Of a stretch of DNA of 64,000 bases, positions 26,101-37,777 are shown one piece after another. Both the position numbers and the translations under genes were made by a program. Every line of letters starts with the position of its first letter. The stretch's first letter is position 1. The stretch comes from Onchocerca lupi (Eukaryota; Nematoda; Chromadorea; Rhabditida; Onchocercidae), in NCBI GenBank assembly GCA_028564675.1, contig JAOVVO010000049.1:62001-126000 (forward strand). The letters run 5' to 3'. A model generated the notes under the pieces. It was given only the letters and a program-made list of their open reading frames with translations, did no database searches and was not told the origin of the DNA.

Positions 26101-26579
26101 GGCCTATTTGTCGAATTAGCAACTCTCATCCAAAGCCAGGTGTTATAACTTGTCATTAGTAAAACAATAATTTTTTTTAAAACCTCAGATCTTAAAAATT
26201 TCTTTGTTAAATCATATCTAGTTTAGTTTTCTGCAGAGTGAAATGCTAAATAACATAGAGCGAAATGTTGAACATGCCGTGGAGTATGCGCAGAAAGCTC
26301 ACACGAACATGATCAAAGCCAAAAATATGAGGGCAAATGTCCGAAAGGTTCGTATTATAATTGTTACAATTTTCTGATTCTCACATCCGGAAAATTTCCC
26401 GAGGTTTCAACTAGAAATCAAAATTTTCTTTTGCTTATTTCGATTTTAGAGTATACTGTCTATTTCGATTATTTCAGAAAAAAATGTGTTTATTGATAGT
26501 GATCATCGTTTGCATAATCTTCATATTCTTCCTGGGGACGATGCTGTTCTGCTTCTACGTACCATTTCTATGCCGTTAA
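20168..26579 (+). CDS. Syntaxin, plasma-membrane Qa-SNARE (first exon missing)
   Basis: A tail-anchored SNARE that drives vesicle fusion with the plasma membrane together with SNAP-25-type and synaptobrevin partners. Nine exons join in frame: 20168-20284, 20434-20545, 20886-20960, 25251-25336, 25484-25592, 25795-25868, 26002-26139, 26237-26347 and 26478-26579, giving 307 codons before TAA. The first four to six exons encode the helical Habc region (FLTHVDGLVNGMNEMETLLD and following). The SNARE motif runs from about DIVKLEGSIKELHGLFVELA through IQSQSEM, where the second Gln is the expected zero-layer Q, to ERNVEHAVEYAQKAH. The last exon is a C-terminal membrane anchor (KKMCLLIVIIVCIIFIFFLG) with only a few residues after it. 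The start exon lies upstream of the acceptor at 20167 and was not found. The family is syntaxin 1-4; which paralogue is unclear. A 4.3-kb intron (20961-25250) holds a Helitron cluster. Confidence 0.9.
21173..21340 (+). repeat. Left arm of about 165-bp inverted repeat
   Basis: Begins TAATCTATATAAATAAAAAT and ends near AATTCGAATACGCGCG. It is nearly the reverse complement of 24250-24414 over its full length with scattered mismatches. The two arms flank the helicase remnant, giving a structure like the inverted termini reported for Helentron-type elements. Confidence 0.75.
21925..23720 (-). pseudogene. Helitron PIF1-like helicase remnant with internal deletion
   Basis: Read 23720 to 21925. An Arg/Glu-rich leader (MSCRRSNLGHFTRATKEMRR, 23436-23720) resembles the N-terminus of Helitron ORFs. 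It then jumps to the segment just before the helicase (NIPKLTFEQKGIYDQIM, about 23157-23411). Helicase motifs follow: Walker A in LDAPGGTGKMFLIRLILAA (about 23120-23190), ALASSGIAATLLPGERTAHS, Walker B-like KLTVWDECTMTHKKLVEALD and ILLPEDFRQTLSVI (22650-22994), then YPTEFSNSL (near 22340) and FKGEDVLIPRIPMIP (about 22150-22230). The end continues in another frame with DCFSHGQLYVASSRVGKP (about 21960-22040). Frameshifts and stops break it repeatedly, and the HUH Rep nuclease region expected between leader and helicase is absent. The locus cannot encode a working transposase; loss by internal deletion is inferred. Confidence 0.85.
24250..24414 (-). repeat. Right arm of about 165-bp inverted repeat
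   Basis: Partner of 21173-21340 in opposite orientation, ending TTTTTATTTATATAGATTA. It is followed at 24415-24467 by a GC-rich palindromic segment (ACACGCGAAACGTGGCC) that resembles a Helitron 3' hairpin. Confidence 0.75.
24470..25210 (+). repeat. Tandem array of about 175-bp Helitron-end-derived units
   Basis: About four diverged units share the order TATAGATAAAAA-like start, an ACGCnC/ATTCGAA segment, TTGTnTCAAAATTTGAAAGC, a CAAATAACAGCAACG segment and a TTTTACCT...CACAGGTGTG stretch before an A-rich run. The last two starts (about 24901 and 25080) are some 175-180 bases apart. The same motifs recur in inverted order at 23797-23930 and near 61040-61200, tying the array to the Helitron-like ends. 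Confidence 0.65.
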
Positions 26580-27488
26580 AAGGAGATCTCTATGTAGCAT
26601 CATTTCTTGTCTTAAAAATTTTACTACCAATTATGCAAATCACTGCTGCACTATTGATGCCTTTTGGAACTCTTTTTTTTTTAATGTTTTCTTCAGATGG
26701 CATGAATTCCAAAAAAGAAAAAAAAAAGAAATCCTGAGAACTTGAAATTAAGCTAAAATTCAAATTTTCAGTTCTGAATTGTCAAATTCGGAAATTTAAA
26801 TTTGGAGCATTTACATCAAGTGTCTATTCCAGTTACAGTGCCTATTTCATCATCAGCTGATGTTTCATTTATTGTATTGATCCTTACTTCTTACTGTAAA
26901 AACTTTGTTATGATTATTTACTGGTCATGTATATTTATAAAGCTCTTTTCTTGGTTCCATTATTTTTCAATAAAAACTGCCACTAACTATGCTTGTTTGG
27001 AGGTATAAATTGTCTACATTGCTTCAAAATGCATTTGAATACTGAAGAGGAATTTTATTCAGTGAGATGTAACGTTGAAAACTAAATGTAAAGTTCGAGG
27101 AACCAAGAAATAAGGAATTTGAATGTTTCGGTTAGTAATTTATAAATTTTGAGGAATTTGGATTTCGGTTTTTCTTTCTTTTCGGATCTATCATTTATAA
27201 ATATTAACGTTCGTATCGCATAACTTTCCGGTGTTGCGTCATGATGCTTCAGCAACGGATTCTCCCAGTCGAGCCACACCCAAAACTGCTAATTCAGGTG
27301 TTATCTCTGTAATTTAATTATCAAATATAAGCATTGATTTTGAATGGTCTGGTTTCTTAACCAATTTAGATAGCCCTCTAAACTTATTGGGCGGATAAGA
27401 TTCTGAAGTGATGCGTATGGAATTTTTTGTAAATGTCTTCAACGTCAAACGAAAGAATTGAAATAGGCAGTAAGAAAAGAAAGAAAGA
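26580..27488. other. Convergent 3' gap between syntaxin and BMAL-like gene
   Basis: Holds the 3' UTRs of two genes that face each other. I see no exon. The 26486-26737 open frame is an out-of-frame shadow of the syntaxin anchor exon. Confidence 0.5.
26969..26974 (+). promoter_or_regulatory. Candidate poly(A) signal of syntaxin
   Basis: AATAAA about 390 bases downstream of the syntaxin stop. Position fits a moderately long 3' UTR; other A/T-rich variants nearby could serve. Confidence 0.35.
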
Positions 27489-30400
27489 CTATGTTCGAGA
27501 ACTTGACACTTGATTTTTGGGATTGCTGTCAGTTTGCATAGATTCATAGGATATCATACCTTGGTAATTCCTCTGAGACCGCTTATTTGATGATAACAGT
27601 TGTCTCAGAACACTTTGTTCTGGGCTTGATTCTTCATCGCGTCTTACTGAACTGCAAATAATTGCCGTTATTATAAGATACTTTGATGCCATTGAGAACA
27701 GAATAACCTATTTGAATAAGGGTCGTTTAAGCAGCACACTTCGTGTTCTGGTTTATTAATAGTTGATTACCTATGCTACTTATAGCAAGTGAATGATAAT
27801 GTCGATGAATAGTCGAATTATTGGGATTCGTTAATATAATCAGAAAAAAGCTCACCTGCTTCGATGATTAATGATGATAAACTGCGTTTTAAGATTCCAT
27901 GGATTCGTAAATGGTATCCAAGTAGCATTAACTTTAATGCAGTGTTTATTCACTGCCCTGATCCTATAATTCGTTTCTCTTGAATCACGTTGCCTTAGTA
28001 CTGAAATTACTTTCTTAAGGAGGTTTATAGCGGGAATGATACTACATGCTAATATATCAGGGTAGCGAAGTATATAATTTCAAATACAATTATCTTCCCT
28101 TCCAAGATCTGGTTATCACTTTATTACTTTTCACTACTTTCCAATTACTTCATCTCCATAGTATAACAGTAACTATGCTAGACTATTTGCATGTGTTAGT
28201 TCGCTTTAGATTCCGGTATTTGCATGTTTTAGTTCGTTTTAGAGATATGCAAGTAACAAACATTGTTAAAAGCTAATTCATGTCGGGAACTCAAAAATCT
28301 TTGAAGAAATTCCTTGGCTATTTGCATTAACTTAAATCACTTCCTAAATAGAGCAAGAATTAGAAACCTTGTTTATGATGATGAGCCACGTCAAGTAGAT
28401 CCCCCTCATGGATAAGATCGTAATAATAGCATCCAATTAGATCTTGTGGAAGGTGTTTTAGGATGTATGGTAGTCTGTAATTTAATATATGATTCTAGAT
28501 GCATAGAAGATCCAAAGTTCGTGATTTATAAAAATGATATGATTCTAACTATGTGACAAAATTACTAGATCTGGACGCAAAAATGCAAGGTCACAAAATC
28601 ATAAAACTGCATACCCAGAACCGCAACGGATAATCTGACCATTAGGTGTTACAGTTATCTGAAATCGCTCTTCTACAGCTGCAAAAAAATACAGATTTTA
28701 TGTAAGCTAAATTTGAAAGGTACAATGATCTTATTAGCTTTAAAAATTTTTAATTTCGAAAATCTTGAGCAGCTCAGTCTGAATTGAATCGTCAAAGCCT
28801 GTTTTTCTTCTTAGGATTTTCAAGCTCCAATTTTTACTCTTACCGCAAATATTGTTTACTTACGCGATGACAATAGTTTAATGAGTAACATCATCAAAAT
28901 TGGTTTATCAACATGACGTAGTAAACCGTAGCAATGAAAACATTCATAATTTTGCTCAGAGTGATCCGAATCTCTGTAATTATAACTTTTTTTTGTAATT
29001 AGCTTACACTCGAAAGAATGTAAAGTGCAACTATGAATATTTTTCTGAGGTGAATCTTCTACCATCCAACATTTCTTCATGAGGAAAATTGGAAAGAAAT
29101 AATATTAAAAGGGATTAAGACGGGTTTCATACGAAGCAATAATTGAAAAGCTACAGCATACTTGGAATTATAGATCTGCAGACGGCATGGGAAAGAACGT
29201 CGCAAGCCCAGATTCCATTCTACCTTTTGCTTATAATATCCGGTGCTCGAACTTACTGTTTCACAAACTGAATTAAGCATGAAAAATAAATTACTCATTA
29301 TATAATTATGCATCTTCCTAAGTAAAAATTACTTGTAATGCAGCAAAAAAAATGGGTAATTCAGTAATGAAATGATGGATAGTTTAGTTTTAATCATGAA
29401 TTAGTTCTTGAATTACACCTGAGTCGCCGGTGTTGACATTCTCGTGGCATTCCATATTGGTTTCCTTTTTGAAAACAGCTGCATCTATTGGATGTAATAT
29501 TTCGTACCAATTTCTGAAAAATCATATTGAATAATCATGCATTAATCATTTAGACTATATATAATTATGATCAATAATTTAATAATAATAATAATACGGC
29601 AAAAAACAGTGGATAAGGGAATCGGTTCATTGACTCCAGCTACCATTTGCAGTTTAAAGTCAAGTTATGAAATTTTAAGGACCGACCGAGACATCTGTGG
29701 ACCAAAGAAATTGTGTGTCTCATTTATCCGAATATTAAGATAAAATGTATACGATATAAGAAGATCGTATACATTTTATGTAAATGAAAATTATATTTCA
29801 AGACCTTTTTATCAAATTTTTTCCGAATTTCTCTAGAGGGTCAAAATTTCTCATTAGCAGTGTCAGTCAGTCTTCCTGAAGAATTACTCAAGAAATATTC
29901 CGTGAAAAGACGAAAATTTTTTTTATTTTATAACAACTTTAGAATAAAGGTTGTTAATATTGATTGCTATAAACAATACCGAGCTAAAACATTGTTTCCC
30001 AAAAATTTATGCATTTCATTGGAAGCGTATAAAATTTTTCCTGATGATATCTCGACTACAGCCACAAAATGCTGAACATTCTGGAAACAACTTTAACTTA
30101 AATTATAATTTCTCTTAAGTCCAATTGAAGGAGATTTTAAATGTAAATTCTACAGGAAACTAGTGAAAAAAATTTTGCAGAATTATTTTACTTCAATAAG
30201 AATAAAACGCCTCGGTTTTAAACCTCGAATTTTATAAACTTCTGAAGTCCAAATAAGATTAAGTATGCCTTTAGACAATAATTTCAAACATTTTTGAGAA
30301 GAGTCAGCAAATCGCTGAAGGTGACATGTTTCGTGCAACAATCACAATTCAATTCTTTATCATTCGATGTTCCTGAAAAGCTAAAATATCTATTTGACCT

Positions 30401-30827
30401 TATATTTCTAATTTATGGCAATTTTTGAATTCCTCGACTTTTTTCGAGAAACTTCTTAACCTTCAAGCTCATATTTGATATTATATCTTTCGATCCTATT
30501 GGAAATTTTTACATTTGTCATAGTTCATTTTTTATAGAAAAGAAGTACAATGAATCACATTTTTTCAGCAGAATTACATTGCGTACAGGTGTTACTGAAA
30601 TTAAAGTAACATTCATACTCATTGTGCTAATGTGATCAAGTGCAAGTCGCAGTAGGGAAAGCTTATCAAGTTTCCGACAAAATGTTGACGGTATCAGTGC
30701 AGCTAGTTGTCCCATTAATTCATTTATTCGATCACGGCGTCGCTTTTCAATTTCGGAATGGTTACTGTTGTTAGAAATACGATTTGCCAACGGTGAATTT
30801 GGAGCAAAATCCATCCAATCATCATCA
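27489..30827 (-). CDS. BMAL/cycle-like bHLH-PAS transcription factor (5' end unresolved)
   Basis: Nuclear DNA-binding factor of the class I bHLH-PAS (ARNT/BMAL) group, which pairs with class II partners at E-box-like sites. Exon 30619-30827 carries the bHLH: NHSEIEKRRRDRINELMGQL with CRKLDKLSLLRLALDHI. KLDKL is the BMAL/cycle form, against KPDKL in ARNT. PAS-A parts: HFVAVVEISSGKILYASNE (about 29980-30075), NWYEILHPIDAAVFKKET (about 29400-29515) and GLRRSFPCRLQIY (29160-29230). CFHCYGLLRH (28910-28960) sits at the link. PAS-B parts: LPQDLIGCYYYDLIHEGDLL (about 28380-28450) and TWIPFTNPWNLKTQFIIINH (27860-27930). The last exon (about 27490-27650) is Ser-rich and stops at 27489. The ATG at 30814 is possible, but an acceptor at 30828 and in-frame codons before it suggest an upstream first exon. 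Orthology to BMAL rather than AHA-1/ARNT is inferred from these motifs. Confidence 0.8.
29740..29779. repeat. Perfect 16-bp inverted repeat in an intron
   Basis: ATAAAATGTATACGAT at 29740-29755 is perfectly mirrored at 29764-29779 across an 8-base loop, inside an intron of the BMAL-like gene. Confidence 0.85.
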
Positions 30828-33800
30828 CTGGAATAAATTTCCGGAAAATTTTAATACATTACAGGTGCAAGAATCAGTTATAAAATTTCTTCATTTTTTG
30901 TCTTTATGGTTCAGCAGTTACCGTATTATCTTTGGATATGTTGTTCTGTATGATGATGTTTCATGAATACAAGGAGTTTCAAAATATTTGAATTAGTGTA
31001 ATGTGTCTCTAAGTATGGTACAATTATGACAAGGAATGGTATTCCAAGCTAATTTTAATTCGTTATTTGGACAGTAATCAATGGTCGGAAGTATTTAATA
31101 AAATAATAAAGAAGAATGGAACTGAATTTATAAAAAAGTATGACAAGTAAATGAAAATGAAATTTCGAAAAGAATTGAATTGAATGTTAAAATAAATGGA
31201 CAAGAAATGGTTTACATGGAACAGCTTTTGAAAGGTTATTTCAAGTAAAGTATTACTTTTCACAGGTTTATATACCATTTTTCGTAAGGAACTATAATAT
31301 TATCCTATCTGCTTTTCCAAAATTATTCTCCTAGTAATTATTCTGTTGTAAACGGGGTTCATTCGTTTAACAAATAATTGATATTCAAAATTTTCCACTT
31401 TTTTTAAAACAATAATTCAGTAAGATTTGTAATCTGGCAAGCAAGTTAAGGATATTGCAGCATATTATTTCATCGCGGTATGTTTAGCGTCATTGTCACC
31501 TATCATTTGTTTAGCCGTATCAGCACTCTCATTTTGTACGACAGCATAGTAATCAGTGGTGCAAAACTTGATATTTCAATGTTTGCATCAGTTTTTCGCA
31601 TCGTGCAATAAAATTATACAGTGCTGCGCTGTCGTAAGAAGAGTTGTGGAGTATGTGAGAAGTTGCTTCTCGAAGTGATATGGAAGGGAGACTGGAGAGA
31701 TGCATTAACAATGGGTGAAGAATTTGTAGCATTGGGTCGGTCTATCAATGTCATCATCAATGATGGTACAATCATCGATTATCCTCAGCTTACAGTTCTT
31801 CATCTGTCTATTTCGTTCCCAATGATAGCTCCCTTAACTTCACTATTGGCCATAATTCTGGCTATCAATTCGTCTATCATTCATGAACAATACTGAGGCC
31901 AGATCAGTTGAGGCAGTTTCAAAAACGTCATTCGTTTGAATCGATGTCACCGACAGTAAGAAGAGTGAGTCTCCCTTAACTGTTGGAGAGCTATCCTCGA
32001 TGTTTTATTTGCATCTCCATCGTTTGTCTATTTGTCATGTCCGTCAACTGCTGTGGTTTGATAAATGATGGTGGGTGTAAATTAAACTATCATCATCCAT
32101 TAATGCAACTTACCCCTTATATTACTGGGAGATGTATGTATGTGTGTGTATGTTTGATATACAATAACAAGCCTAAATTTGATAAAATCTTCCAAAGATC
32201 CGAACCATTTTCTATAAGTTGATTGTGGTACTATTTATTGAGGAATAACAATTTGGTTGGAATCGTCAAAAATCTCCTAAAGATTATTCTTTAGTTTCAA
32301 CCACTGATAGATTGTTCGTTTCCTGATTTATTCAATAAATTCAACTGATAGCCGTAAGATTATCTAGTAGGACTTATCGGATAAATCAACTTAGCTATAA
32401 TATAACAATGACCTCAATATGTCGCTAAAAGCCGCAAATCTTTTTTCGCTCTTCAATTTTTCTCTCCTACTCCATTATGGAGTACTACAAACATAAAGGA
32501 ATCACGCAGTTTTGGTATCCGATTATTTATTACCTGAATATTTTGCTTTTTTGCAAGGTTAAAAGGAACATTTCATCGAAGCAATATTTGCCTGTCTTTC
32601 TACCGTACTGTGAAAGACGGCCAGATATTCACTTGCATTTCAAGTTGCATTTTTCGTTATTCTAACAGCTTATCAGATTCTTTTAGAACAAGCATTGAAG
32701 ACTCAGCAATATCAGTGAAAACTATAAGAGTGGTTTTATCCTCCAAAGTGGAATTTTAGTGTAAGAGCTTGCAGGAAGAAGTAAGATAATAATTTACCTT
32801 ACAAATATTCATCGATATTTTTTCCTGACGAGTGATATTTTAAAAAAAAAAAGAAAAAAAAAAGATTTTCACGTCCATTTATATGCGACTACCTATCGAA
32901 ATATATTTCTTTGCTTTCTAGACAGATATTCATTGATGAGACACAACTGTCTATAACATGGGGTTTTTTCTGGTTTGGCAGTAAGTTCCAAATTTCTTCC
33001 TAAAATTTCGAAATTATCGATTGGCCACTGTCGCTTACCCATCTTCACCCGAAACAGTAAATGGGACGATTAGTCCCTGAAGGTGGAGCTAGGGTGAATC
33101 GTCTGACCTCTGTTACTCTAATCCTAAATGTGGATAGTGTGCTCCACTAAGCTGCTGCAATGGGTCGCGCGCATAGATTCTTGCTCCATAGGTCAGAGGG
33201 CAATAACAAAAGAGCATGGATGCTGATGAATTGACTGTTGAGTAGTAGTAGTAGTCGTAGTTCGGGCAACTCAATACTCTTTCCCATTCAGTTCTATTCT
33301 ATCCTATTCTGTGCCCCTCCATCCTTCCCTCCTCCTGCTTGTCACCCAATGTCACCAAGTATTGCTAACTAACCTAAGTGGCAATTGGATGACCCTTTTT
33401 GTCCATCTTTTCATATGCTTGCATCACCATTTTTCGACATTCTCTTCACCCTCCTGCTGCATCATCTACATCTATTGTATGCAGTTCCTATCACTGCTTA
33501 ATCTATTGATATGAACGCTTTTATTTGTTTCAATTTAAAGAACAAATTTTCCAAAATTTATAAGGAATTTTTGAAATTTCAAAAGACTATTGATCTGTTC
33601 CTCTCTTTTTTGCAATTTTTCGATTGGAAGAATGATTAGTATCTTTTCATAGTATTTTCTGCCTTTAGAAAGTCCAATTCGTATACTAGCTTCTTTTTAA
33701 AGTAGCCAGTGTAATATGATATCAGTACTTCTAAATCTCCCCCATAACCTTTTTTTAGCTTAGCACTAAATAGTGCTAAGCTAAAAATTTTTTGTCTTCA

Positions 33801-34453
33801 CCCTTTAATGCTCGGTAAATTAAGTTTAAAACGCAAGAGTATCGTGATCTTCATACTGAACAATAATCTTTGACGTGATTTAGAAAAAATTACACCAATA
33901 ATTTTCTATTTTTATCTGATTTTTATAAACTGATGTGAATTCATCACAGTTCTCTAATTTATCTGAATTAAGATCCGTGTTGGTCACTTCCGCTCTTATA
34001 TTTTGTAAATATAAAGCTAACATAGGTTCCTAGCCAGACTATTCTTCATTCATCCTCTAACGATCCTTAAAAAACAAGTGAGAAATTTTGGCAAATAAGA
34101 TATAATGGCCGGAACAATCGATAGTTGGTTTTTGTCGATGATACCAATAAGCATGATTAATAATAATTCAGTTCGGAAAGGAATGTCATATCACAAACCT
34201 AATGATTATTGCTTATCTATTTGCAGAACGTCTTATCAGTTCCGTGTGCACGACTGAAATTTACTCACTTTCTTCCGGCAAAATTATAATTTTTTTCGAC
34301 ATTTGAAAAATTAAGTCTGCCCATCTTCTGCGATAAATTTAGCCTGGAATATCTATGGAATAAAGTTCGTACTACTGGATGCTAGGTACCAAGTACTAGA
34401 TTTGAATTCTGAAAGTGATCTCATTCCAAGTGCCACAAACGTGTTTGTAAAGT
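30828..34453. other. 3.6-kb gap between BMAL-like gene and innexin
   Basis: Divergent upstream DNA for both genes, probably including the first exon of the BMAL-like gene. The plus-strand open frames at 31621-31896 and 31983-32222 sit in DNA less AT-rich than its surroundings but match nothing I know. A GC-richer block at about 33000-33260 also lacks an explanation. A 17-bp palindrome lies at 33752-33787. Confidence 0.4.
33752..33787. repeat. Near-perfect palindrome, 17-bp arms
   Basis: TTTTTAGCTTAGCACTA and its exact reverse complement are separated by AA. Confidence 0.85.
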
Positions 34454-37400
34454 ATGCTGGGCATACCGTTTCTGGATGGTGCATTTCTGAAGATATTTTC
34501 GCCAACAACATACGACGATCGTATCGACCGACTTAATTATTTTGTCACAAGCTCTTTATTAACTTTTTTTGCGATCCTTGTCTCAGCGAAACAGTAAGTT
34601 AACTCTTGAGTTTTCTTTAAAATTCAGTTTTTCTCCTACAATTTTGTTGAAAATTTGAAATGGAATCATCACTATGAAATAATGACACTAATCGGATATT
34701 CCAGATATGTGGGCTCGCCAATACAATGTTGGGTTCCTATGGAATTCAAAGGTGGATGGGAACAGTATACAGAGGATTACTGCTTCATACAGGTCTGCTA
34801 CCATATTTTCTATTCAATCCTGAATTTATTAAAATAAATGCTAAAATCATTGTTGTTCCATGTGCTTGATTATGTGACTTTTTTATCGGTTTTCTATTAA
34901 TGGAAATAATAGGTATGGAAATGCTTTTTGAAATGAAACATTGAAAAGTTAGAGAGACTATTTAAACTTATAATTCTATATAATTGTAATAAACAGCTAT
35001 TAAAATTATATTCAATATAGAACACCTACTGGGTCCACTTTGACGATCCAGTACCGGAAGATGTGAATGATCGTCATGGAGCTGAAATTGGTTACTATCA
35101 GTGGGTACCAATTATGTTAGTGCTGCAGGCACTAATGTTTTTCATTCCAGAATGGATATGGAAAACTCTCAACAAACAGAGTGGTTAGTTATTTTTGTAC
35201 CTCTTTTTTTCAAATTCTTAAGCACTGAAAGTCGATCGAGAGTTCCTTTTTATCTGGGTTTTTGTTTTTTGTTTTTCTTTTTGAGTTAGAGTTAAATCTA
35301 TTTTCTGATTCCAGTTGACCAAAGAAACAAATATGATTTCCATAAATATTAAGCAAGGAATGAATATTTTTAAATATAAATGGGAATAAATTTCATTTCA
35401 AAAGTAGCCTTTTAACTCATTAAATTACTGACAAATAGGATGTACGAAATCCTTAAAATTTAAACTTTCTGCGTATTTCAGGTCTCGATTTGGATACAAT
35501 AGTAAAGGGAGCGAAAAATCTACGAACATCAAAATGTAGTGAACGGAAAAAGGAATTGGAAAAACTGGCATTATATGTTGAAGAATGTCTAGAATTCGAT
35601 ACACCCCATTACCAAAATCGTTACTTCTGTTTTAATTATGGCTACTCATTGGGCTCCTATGTCACCTTACTATACCTATTCATAAAATCACTTTTTGTTA
35701 TCAACATATTCAGCCAGTTTGTGATCCTTAATAATTTCCTTGGTACCAGTCACAGTCTCTGGGGATTCCAGGTAATTTTTTCTATATTCTGAACTGTAGC
35801 TTTGCCTTTTTTCTTCTTTTTTTTCAGTATTCAACAGCTAACCTGAATTTCGTAATCTGCAAATTATACAGCAATATAAGATTAAAGTTGTAAGGAAAAA
35901 TCATAGATATGTTAAATAGAGAAGTGAGGACTTTAGATACTACTGGATCTATGGCAAGGCCGGGAATGGCTAGATTCCGGTGCATTTCCGCGCGTAACAA
36001 TGTGCGATTTCAAAGTGCGACGCTTAGCAAATATTCATCGCTATTCGGTACAGTGTGTTCTAATGATCAACATGTTCAATGAAAAAATCTATCTTTTTAT
36101 CTGGTACGCTAATTTACTTCAAATAGAAAATAAAAATTGGATACGATATTTAAAAATTCCAATCCCAGTTACATGCCATATGCTTATTTATTTAACTAAT
36201 CTATAAGAGAAATATTAGAGTGCAGGGAGCCATGGTACCTCCAACAACTAGTAAGGTTGTGGTCTACTGGGAAAGTGTCGCAGTGATTTCGATGTTCATG
36301 ATAGGGAGGGTTTGAGGCAGAGATGGTTGTGATCGAAGAATCTTGTCAAAGACTATCGAAATATATAACGAACGATTGAAAAACAATCAATTCAAGATAA
36401 TTTGATGAAAATAAAAAGTAAAATTCACATATGACAATGAACTTTAAAAAAGCAAGTAATGCTTTTAATCAAGTTTAATGGTTTTAAACATAGAAAGCAA
36501 AAAAGAATGCATCAATCGCAGTAATCAAGAAAGCAAGTGCATTCGATTATTCTTTTTTTACCAGCAAAATTGACTACAAATACTTTTAATTTTCTCATCC
36601 ATTAAAAAGTGGATGCTATTCAAAAAGAAATAAGTTTTTACAGGTATTGGTTTCTGTTTGTTGCTGCATCCACACTACTTAATTTTATCTACTTCGTTTA
36701 CAATACCACATTGGCCTCAAATCGAGAACGTACAGCACGAATGCTCCTTTTACATATAAAGCTAGATGAAACCCCCATGGACCAAGCAATATTGCGTCGT
36801 TTTGTGCATAAAGCACTGCGGCCAGGTTTGTCACTATCATTGTTGCACTAGTTGCTATCGTTAATAAATTTTGAAATATAAAATTCTAATCACTGCTTCA
36901 GTTTCTGCATGCTGGTGATATGATGGCATATGATCTTTGTGGTTTAAACATAAGCTAGCCTTCTCAGCACTGGTTATCGGTTATTGGAAAGGCAAAATTT
37001 TAATTTAATTAGTTTTATCAATAAAATCTTTAAGTTTCGGAATTTCTTAGAAATACAGGGTAAGAGCTGCAAGCTATGAAGACACACTTTCATGCTGCTA
37101 CAATTTTAGTTGCAAATCTTATGCCGGAAAACTAATAGCTACCACATTTTTTAAATTTAATCAACCAGTTTTAGACGGTGTACTACTTTTGCGATTTGTT
37201 GATATGTACGCTGGTGGTATGATGGCACGTGATCTTTGTGGACAACTTTTTGCCGATTTTTATCGGGAACAATATCATCGAGCAATTGGTAGCCATACGA
37301 CAAAAAGCTCATCACCAGGTCCTGATGATGGCTTTACTGAAACACAGTATGATCCGGAAAAGGTAAGCCGCCAAAACAGTTTTCCGACTTATCTTCAATT

Positions 37401-37777
37401 TAGTGAGGTAGGTTACACCTTAATACTTTTCTCAGATACTGATAAACGAAATACTGGAATATGTAAGATAGAAGAAGTAAAGGGATCCAGACTTTTTGAT
37501 ATGATGCTTTCTTCCTAGATAAAATTAGAATTCATTGTTGAAAAGAAAACTGAAAGCAATCTTGGAGTGATACTGCCAATTTCTATTTATCGAAAAAAGT
37601 GGAAAAGTAGGAGTGAGCTAATCGAGATACAATTCGTCCGAAGAAATGTTACCTATTTCGGACTTGTTAAATCGGTTCTGAATTTTATCAACTATTAACC
37701 TTCATAATTTGCAGTTACATGGTCCATTGATGCAACCAGACACATTCACACGAGCGATCAGAAGCAAAGCCTCGTGA
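34454..37777 (+). CDS. Innexin gap-junction protein
   Basis: Four-pass membrane subunit of invertebrate gap-junction channels and hemichannels. Eight exons join in frame: 34454-34593, 34705-34792, 35021-35183, 35482-35771, 35937-36103, 36644-36825, 37175-37362 and 37715-37777, giving 426 aa, a usual innexin length. The start MLGIPFLDGAF is a classic innexin N-terminus; the earlier ATG at 34105 lacks this and was rejected. DDRIDRLNYFVTSSLLTFFA begins TM1 and runs to SAKQYVGSPIQCWVP. Loop 1 has two Cys (QCWVP, EDYC). The family signature YYQWV is at the head of TM2. TM3 follows FCFNYGYSLGSY, loop 2 has two more Cys (TMCDFKV, YSVQCVL), and YWFLFVAASTLLNFIYFVYN is TM4. The cytoplasmic tail includes SSSPGPDD. 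An AATAAA at 37809 lies 32 bases past the stop. Which nematode inx paralogue this is cannot be told. Confidence 0.95.
36907..36942 (+). pseudogene. Decayed partial copy of an innexin exon inside the preceding intron
   Basis: 36 bases match 31 of 36 positions of the true exon at 37206-37241 (the part encoding YAGGMMARDLCG), about 300 bases upstream in the same intron and orientation. It has no usable flanking splice sites and soon hits stops. A partial exon duplication that has decayed is the simplest reading. Confidence 0.6.

Noticed and set aside
34105..34200. ATG-started segment as the innexin start
   Set aside because: It lacks innexin N-terminal features and is out of step with the next exon, whereas the ATG at 34454 gives MLGIPFL and joins straight into TM1.
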